Part shown: positions 18,780-24,845 of the stretch, one piece after another
Numbering within the stretch: the stretch's first letter is position 1
Layout of the letters: every line of letters starts with the position of its first letter
DNA from: Plakobranchus ocellatus
Lineage: Eukaryota > Mollusca > Gastropoda > Plakobranchidae
DNA length: 24,845 bases
NCBI GenBank assembly: GCA_019648995.1
Contig: BLXT01006392.1
Coordinates: forward strand, 1,832,587 to 1,857,431
Direction: 5' to 3'
Translations under genes and position numbers: made by a program
Notes under the pieces: generated by a model
Databases searched by the model: none
What the model saw: the letters and a program-made list of their open reading frames with translations, nothing else
What the model was told of the DNA's origin: nothing

Positions 18780-19997
18780 AAACGTCTTCTATATTCGCCG
18801 TAATTATTGTTCTCTCACTGGTAATGGGTCTGGTATGGAGCATCTATACTGAAATTACCACGTCTCTTGTAGTCTGACAGTATTCTTTTACGACAGAAAT
18901 CCTCGTTCTGCTTGTCTGTAGAAAACCTCCATTCTTGTCTACTCTGCGTTGTGCTATTCTTTTGGGTCCCCCAGGCTTGTGTTTTGCCGTCCGCGCCAAC
19001 CTCTTGGTGGACCACTGGACTACAATCTTCTATACATTGGGCGAACTTTATCGTTCGCACCCCAGTCGTCTCTCACGGTAGATCCCGCACCTCTATCTTT
19101 GCCTGTAGGCCCTGCTGCTACATTAGCTATAGATACTTCTTCTCTTGCTAGCAACATGTCTCGGTAGGCCTATGCTGATCTATATTTTTCGACTATCTCG
19201 CACATCAGCTATGGATTTCAGGCTTCTTTCTTTGAGACAAGTGACAATCTTACTATTAAAGGATCTATACAACTGGTCTCTGATCACCAAGTCTCGCAGC
19301 TCTCCAAAATTTCTTTTTGAAACCCCTGCTATCTCTGTCCATCTGTCGAACATCATCTCTACCTTCGAAATAAACGCGTCGGTATTCTCACTCTCTAGTG
19401 GTATGGCATTCCTGAATTTTTCATTATAACCATCGTCAGTACTCAAATATTGTTTTAAATCTGCTTTCTTAAAGTGCTGGTAAGTCTTTGCTGTTTTGAG
19501 AGCGTTTGTGAAAGTTAAATAGTATCGTCCATTACTAGATTTGATAAGGCAATGAACTTATTTTCCTTGGACCAGTTACAATTCTTTATAAAATTATTTA
19601 TTTCGATACGGCATAAAAAACTATCGGCCAACTCTCTCTCTCTGCCTTGAAAGGTAACAGTTTAGGCAACTTTGACAATAGCGCCTTGGCCGTACTCTGT
19701 GGTTCATCTTTGGACTTTGCTGTTTTAGCTACGTCTGCCTCTGCTGCGATCTTCATTAACTCTTTTTTTGTCTGTTGCTCTTTTTCTCTTTCTTCCATTT
19801 CCCTATCTTTTTCTCTTGCTACTTGTTCTATCTCTCTTTGTTTTTCTCTTTCCATCTGCCTCTATTTTTCTCTTTCTATTTGTCTTTGTTTTTCTTCTCT
19901 TTCTGCCATCCTGTCTTCTTTCTCCATCTTGTTTTTCTCGGATCTATGCTTTTTCTCTCTCCAAAAAATCCAGTAAACTTTGATCTTTTAACCCCAT
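18780..19997 (-). pseudogene. Gag of the Gmr1-like element: coiled coil plus SCAN-like capsid
   Basis: Starts most plausibly at the ATG at 19997-19995 (MGLKDQSLLDFLEREKA). A highly charged predicted coiled coil rich in ER-E-K-Q repeats follows to about 19690. A degraded capsid N-terminal part (19600-19450) precedes DDGYNEKFRNAIPLESENTD (19440-19380), FISKVEMMFDRWTEIAG and ELRDLVIRDQLYRSF...LKERSLKSIADV (to about 19195). The last segment has the helix pattern of retroviral/SCAN capsid C-terminal domains. A basic region follows (FCRKRILSDYKRRGNF, 18900-18850; RRRFGRGRANQYADYAKNLP). No zinc knuckle was found. At least three in-frame stops or frameshifts. Confidence 0.75.
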
Positions 19998-22253
19998 TCT
20001 AAGCAGATCACTAGTCGACGCTATAGCTTTTCTCTTAATGTAGACCCAAAGAGATTCAAATTATTAAAATTTCCAAAGAAAGTATTAGCACATTCTTTTA
20101 ACCAAACAAAAGAACCTCTTTGCAATAGGGCTATATTATGTGCAGCGAAATTATATAAATTTAGTAGTTGGTAATATCCCTGATAAATTATAAACTCTTT
20201 AGCAAATATCTCCTAAAGATGAAATTAAACTATTCACAGCTTGTACTAAATTATGTTCAGATAGGGATAAATGCGTTACCTGAAGGCTTTACCAATAGAA
20301 AAATGTAATAGTATCTCTGTATTGCACTTTAGTATTGTGTACAAGAAGGAATAAAATACTTCCTGTTCCTAGCTAGCTAACTTTGTCGTACCTTATTAAA
20401 GTTGGTGCTTCTCTTTTGCACCCTTTAGTTTCTATAAGGTAATTATTTACAATCTAACGCCCATATAATATCTAAATAAATGAGAGCGATTAAAACATTA
20501 ATATCTCACTACATGGCCTGGTTCTCAAATCATGCACAGTTAATTATTGAAACAAACAAACAAAAACCCACCAAAAAACAAGACGAACAAAAAAAAAAAA
20601 ATCATATGAAACCAATAAGCGATAAACAAATATAATAATGTGACAGATAAAAAGATTGATAAAATACTCGGGAAGGAAAAAGAGAGAATAGATTGCAGTA
20701 GAATATAGAAAAAAGAACACGACACAAATATAACAACACATCCCTAACTGTTCCTATTACTCAGATAGAAAAGATAAGAAACGCAAATGTATCGTATTTA
20801 CAAAACAGTCTTAAAAAAATACCAAACACATCTGGTTTTTACCCCCTGACTCTATTATGAACACACTCTGTATAAGCCTGACACCCCCTTGTCTGGACAC
20901 ACAGTTTACACACACAGAAAACCAGAAGACAAGAATTCAAGCTACTCTTAAACTTCATTTAAGAAAAAGAAAGGTCATGATATAAATCAGTGATATGTTT
21001 AGTTTGTGTTATTTGCTAACTCTTTTTTTATTATCAAAAAAGGTAAAAGATCAATGGGTTTGTATTTTGTATGATTAGTTAAGATTTACTTGTTTTCATA
21101 ACAAAATGGTTCAGAAATGACAGTCTTCTCTAAGCTTACCTCCATGTAAGCAAATTGAGAATAAATGAGAAGTTTTTTTGTTTTTTTTAGTTCCTTCCAT
21201 GAGAATACAAGTAATTAATTAGAATACTGACAATTTATGTTTCGACTAAACATGAATTTGCTTTAAATCATAATTTTCCAATAGTAATAGTAGCATTAAG
21301 TTTAGAAAAATTGTAGTAGGGTTTGAACTCACAACTGTAAGTTGTCATAAGACAAAATATAAACTTTGATCTAGGGGGATCTTCTGGTTCGCGCCGTATG
21401 CGTAACCATATCTTTTAATATTATTTTAGAACAGGTCATCGTTTAAGATGCTTAAGACTAATTAATGTCAATTATCATTAATAATAATTTATCTTTTTTG
21501 TTAAAATATGAGATTTGCTTAAGCATTTACTCAAATTGTTTCAATCTGATATTATATTTAGGCATATGATATGACATAAATGAAAATGTAATAGAGAAAA
21601 CTTATTGATTTGCCACCCAGTCATGCTGCTTTGTCTTCCTGGTGTATCTTTGGCCCTACGGTGAAGTTGTCCAGTCGCTTGTGCTCTGTCTTCTTGTCAT
21701 TAGGGAATTATGTACAGTGACCCCATAGAACTTTGGTGCCAGCTGTTATCCACTGCAGTCGCAAGTCATTGCTCTTGGCTTCAAATTAAGTTGATTCCCA
21801 ATCCACGCCAATCTGGTGCGACAAGCCAGCCATGAATGTTGAAGTCATAACTCCGTGCATGCGTCAGTCAGGCACCATAACCCCCCAGACAACTCAAACC
21901 ACTCTTGCACTTTTGGTTTCTTGCCCCTGTGTAGTTGCAGGCACGCACAATATTCCAGTGGTGGTTACCTTTCTAAAACGCCTTCTCAGCTTTAGGATAT
22001 ACAGAAAGGGCTTTGACTTATTGATTCTGTTTCCACAGACGACAATGAGTTAACTGGACTATTTCCACCTTCTATGACAGAGTATTACATTAGATAGGTC
22101 ATGAATAATGTGATACTAAATGTTATCATAGAAAACAGTAAAATGAAGTTATGCTATAGTTTCATGTCCCAAATGTAACTAGTTGGACGGTTCAAAGGAG
22201 GTCTCTTCTACGGCACGGGTTAACAGGTGTGGTGATTCAAAGGGTGTCCCCTC
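19998..22253. other. Sequence between gag and repeat copy B; no gene recognised
   Basis: Probably includes the leader of the minus-strand retroelement. It is mostly AT-rich, with A-rich simple sequence around 20545-20600. The 21600-22060 stretch has a more even composition and reads like an old repeat fragment, but no family is recognised and neither strand gives a convincing protein. I could not find sequence shared with the region below 15950 that would mark LTRs in this interval. Confidence 0.45.
21305..21378 (-). repeat. Degraded tRNA-like sequence
   Basis: The minus strand carries GTGAGTTCAAACCCTACTAC, a good B-box/T-arm match, with a weak upstream D-arm-like region around 21375. It is too degraded for a functional tRNA, and is more likely a SINE head or tRNA pseudogene. 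Confidence 0.35.
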
Positions 22254-22900
22254 CATGTCATGAACAGGGTGACGATCTTGAACAATTAACACAAAACGTC
22301 TTGAAAAAGGAATTAACCAATCTTGAATAATTAACACAAAAATTCTCAAAAAAAAAAAAAAAAAAAAAGAATTAAGTCGTAACTCTTGAAACCTAGATAA
22401 ACGTAATGAGAGATATGACAGATACTTTATGTGATGGTGATGAGTTTATCAGGATCATGATATAAACATTGGAATGTCTGTAGCAAAAATAGAATACTTT
22501 GATCCAGTTTATTAAAGCACTTTTGGCATGCATAGCGCGGTTAACATCTTACTTAATTTATTATGAAATTGAAACTTTAAAATAACGATCCACCCTAGCC
22601 AATGGAGAATTAGGCCCCTGGTAGAGTGGACGCCGATGCGGCGCCGACGCCTCGCTGATGCGGAGTCGAAGCATGTTTTTGACGCCACTAGATTTTATTT
22701 ACAAATAGATTGTGAATAGCGCCAGAGTGGAGGCGGCGCGGAGGCGACGCCGACGCTGAGCAGACGAGGCAAAAAAATGTGATGTGAGTTCACTTGCAGC
22801 TGCAATAAAATTTTTTTTTAAGCGTCGTGCCAGTGGCAGCGAGGAGTGAGCGCGAGATCTTGTGTGTAGTTTGTTGTTTATGAGGTCATTTCACTGCAAA

Positions 22901-23033
22901 ATGGAGACAGAAACATTGATCAGGGCGGTAGAGAAAAGAAAATGCATCTATGGCAAAGCAGGTGAAAACTACAGCAACCAAAACTTCACAAGTGTTGAGC
23001 GGAAAAAAGTTGCCAACGAAGTAGGATGCACTG
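22901..23033 (+). pseudogene. MADF domain, first exon
   Basis: ATG at 22901 opens METETLIRAVEKRKCIYGKA, then ENYSNQNFTSVERKKVANEVGCT. This is the first half of a MADF (Myb/SANT-like DNA-binding) domain; the conserved Trp of the S-V-E-W helix reads Arg. A consensus donor (CTG|GTAAGT) stands at 23034, the position expected for an intron inside the domain. The second half of MADF was not found downstream, so the gene is broken. MADF proteins occur both as host transcription factors and as accessory proteins of PIF/Harbinger transposons. Confidence 0.75.
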
Positions 23034-23423
23034 GTAAGTGACAATATATTATTGCGTGTATGAATAAAGGCTTACACAGGAGTTAGGCAAACTACCACTA
23101 ACATGGAGCCTCTATCTCTTGATGACGATACTGCTAATGATGCTGATGTAGCACCACAGAATAGTTCTTCATCGTTTTCCTTGGAGGCATCCGGGGTCGC
23201 GAGCACCAACACCATCAAATGGGTCTACAGCAGAAGTATAAATTATCCAAGATATTATTACCCAGGATGAGTCAGCTGCTACGAATCACAGAAATGTAAA
23301 CAAACGCCCTAAAAAAGTCATTTTCCAAGCAGCGGACATCGCAGAGTGCCTTTGAAACCGAAATGATTAAACCAGCCAAGCGTTTGGGTAATTAAAAAGA
23401 ACACGAGTTAAGCGAAGAAGAAT

Positions 23424-23540
23424 GTTTTTGTTTTTCAAAAATCTTGTCCCAAGCTTCAGCAGATGAGCCCTCTTGACAGGATGGAGTGTCAGAAGGAGAT
23501 GCATATGATTGTTTTGAAGTATATGAAAAAAAAGTCTTAG
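23424..23540 (+). pseudogene. BESS-like motif, C-terminal exon remnant
   Basis: A plus-strand frame reads SCPKLQQMSPLDRMECQKEM and then HMIVLKYMKK before a stop. The spacing of LQ.M..L.R.E...EM..IVL fits the BESS dimerisation motif at the end of MADF-BESS proteins. An upstream stop and frameshifts separate it from the preceding acidic/serine-rich stretch (23103-23270: LSLDDDTANDADVAP, then poly-Ser). Confidence 0.55.
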
Positions 23541-24370
23541 CTCTACTTCTTGTGGAGCCAGACACAGCGACAGAGACTCACCCCCATCTGTCACTTCTGA
23601 AACCAACTGCTATGGTTCACAGCCTTATGAACAGTATACGTATGTAATGTAGTCAAGTCCCTTTGGCGGAGACATCTCACAGTGTGGCTCAATATGACTT
23701 TGAACGCATGTCACAGTATCGGCAATACCCGGACTGTTGATAAGCATATACACACGCTTCATCTACAAAGTAATTTCATTTTAAATTGTTCATGCCAATT
23801 TCGCATGGGTTTGCGCATTATCTAATAGGTTTTCTTCAGTTCTTTTGATTCTCCTTTTAATTTATTTCAAATATAATTAACTATTTTTCTCTGTAATATC
23901 AAGGATTCATAGGAGTTTTTAAAAATTCCAAAGGATGCATTTCTTCAGCCGTCGTCGTCGTCAACTGACTAAATCTTTTCCCCCGATTAACCACTATACC
24001 TTTGTAAACTATGTTCATTTCTTAACTTACGCTCACAATCGAGCTTACTGTTTTCTTAAAACCTAGCCTCAGGTGATTAAGTTTCCTTGACACTTACTTG
24101 TGTTTCTTACAAGATAAATACACAAACTTCGTTTGTAGTAGAGTGCTATTAAATTCAAATCTTATAATTCAGTATTTCCTCGATGCTAAAATTGACCTGA
24201 AATACTGATAGTGACAGTACATGTTATGCTGTTCCAGTTTGACTGCTAAGAGAAAAAATCATCATCAAAACCTGAAGCACAATTCAATCTGGAGGTTGCC
24301 AGGCAGGGGTTATTATTTCAGTTACATATAAAACAGTCAAGAAGGACGGTGCAGCCAGGTTTTCAAAACA

Positions 24371-24779
24371 ATAAGGTTGAATGTAGTTCTAGATATGGTA
24401 ATGATGCTCATTTCTAATTCTTTTAAATGATTCAAAATACATATTGACTTATCCTATACATATTTTATTGATATTTAGATAATCAAAGAGGATAAGGTAA
24501 CACAGTTTGTAAATTTGAAATCATATCTCATTTCAAGAATTTGACATACACGTAAGATGATATTATCTGACTCTGCCTCGAACATAACTTTCCTTACCTG
24601 AGTATACATACACTGTGGTGAAATAATATGGAACATAAATCCTAAACTAGAATATGAGATTTCATTTTATGCTTTCAAATGTTTGAATCTAAGAAAGATA
24701 TATAACAAGCTTAATACATTGTAATTATTTGTAGTTTACAAATACATTCAGGCTGGTTTATTTTTATCAGAGAAGAAGA
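24371..24779. other. AT-rich flank; no gene seen
   Basis: No coding, repeat or splice-associated pattern is recognised between repeat copy B and the terminal microsatellite. Confidence 0.5.
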
Positions 24780-24845
24780 GAGGAATTGAGAGAAAGAGTA
24801 AGGAAAGAAAAGAGATAGAGAAACAGAAATTGAGAGAGAGAGAGA
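24768..24845. repeat. Purine-rich (GA)n-type simple repeat, runs off the window
   Basis: Imperfect GA/GGAA/GAGA repeats become a perfect GAGA run at the last bases, and may continue beyond the window. Confidence 0.9.

Larger units (their letters stand above)
15951..19997 (-). mobile_element. Gmr1-like Ty3/gypsy element (gag-PR-IN-RT-RH), decayed
   Basis: Minus-strand retroelement in the same orientation as the host gene. From 19997 downward the domains are: gag with N-terminal coiled coil and SCAN-like capsid, aspartic protease, integrase (catalytic core, then C-terminal GPY/F-like module), RT (C-terminal part only), RNase H. Placing integrase before RT departs from the usual Ty3/gypsy order and matches the Gmr1-like group. 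The SCAN-like capsid agrees, since the vertebrate SCAN domain is reported to derive from a Gmr1-like gag. RT fingers and palm are deleted, there are many frameshifts and stops, a mariner-type element is nested inside, and the integrase start is scrambled by a foldback repeat. LTRs are not proven. Coordinates cover the recognisable coding part only. Confidence 0.82.
22611..23955 (+). mobile_element. CpG-rich insertion with MADF-BESS gene, possibly PIF/Harbinger-related
   Basis: This sequence interrupts repeat copy B; copy A is uninterrupted at the same place. The left end reads TTA-GGCCCCTGGTAGAGTGGA and is followed by two CpG-rich subterminal stretches (22625-22670 and 22725-22770) sharing AGAGTGGA and GACGCCGACGC. 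A TTA next to a GG-start would fit a 3-bp Harbinger target site, but no matching right end was found near 23955. It may therefore be truncated on that side. The GC richness is sharply unlike the neighbours. Confidence 0.6.
22254..24370 (+). repeat. Repeat copy B (block order Y-X), split by an insertion
   Basis: Block Y is homologous to 15007-15585 but in two pieces, 22254-22610 and about 23960-24213. After 36 bp, block X (24249-24370) matches 14868-15000. Copy B has an internal partial duplication near 22275-22345 (CTTGAA(C/T)AATTAACACAAAA twice) and a 20-bp A run. Identity to copy A is roughly four in five bases by eye. Confidence 0.78.

Noticed and set aside
19647-20002. Plus-strand frames rich in Ser, Phe and Leu that look like membrane proteins
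   Set aside because: These are reverse reads of the GA-repetitive gag coiled coil; the minus-strand protein fits a gag, the plus-strand reading fits nothing.
15007-24213. Calling repeats A and B the LTRs of the Gmr1-like element
   Set aside because: Block order differs between copies, no TG...CA ends, primer site or target duplication were found, and 2.2 kb of unassigned DNA separates copy B from gag.

Overview
The window looks like AT-rich invertebrate (metazoan) nuclear DNA. It has GT-AG introns of up to about 6.8 kb, a multi-exon animal-type transporter gene, and many decayed transposable elements. The element mix (two unrelated Ty3/gypsy lineages, a restriction-like-endonuclease LINE, tRNA-derived SINEs, a mariner-type deletion derivative and a MADF-BESS gene in a CpG-rich element) would fit a mollusc or another lophotrochozoan. 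That assignment is a guess. There is no sign of bacterial operon organisation.

Host gene (minus strand, 14374 down to 3268). Five exons encode part of a subfamily A ABC transporter, closest by eye to the ABCA5 type. They cover the last membrane helix of TMD2, the acidic linker, Walker A, the Q-loop and the start of the ABC signature motif of NBD2. All four splice junctions are phase-compatible, so this part of the gene appears intact. The exon with Walker B should lie below position 1. The exons for most of TMD2 and the N-terminal half should lie above 14374, probably beyond 24845.

Insertions in the 6.8-kb intron (5710-12530). In plus coordinates there is a tRNA-derived SINE (minus), then a 5'-truncated RLE-type LINE (minus), a second tRNA-derived SINE (plus), and a complete but internally deleted Ty3/gypsy element on the plus strand. 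The gypsy element (7856-11180) has about 172/175-bp LTRs, a primer-binding site, a polypurine tract and a perfect TATAT target duplication.

Upstream intron or flank (14375-24845). A second, older Ty3/gypsy element lies on the minus strand (15951-19997). Its order is gag (coiled coil plus SCAN-like capsid) - protease - integrase - reverse transcriptase - RNase H. Integrase upstream of RT is the signature of the Gmr1-like lineage. A 226-bp mariner-type element is nested between the body and the C-terminal module of its integrase, and a foldback triplication lies at its integrase N-terminus. Two copies of a roughly 0.7-kb repeat flank the element in direct orientation but in permuted block order (14868-15585 and 22254-24370). 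The second copy is split by a CpG-rich insertion carrying a MADF-BESS pseudogene. The rest is AT-rich non-coding DNA with microsatellites and small tandem repeats.
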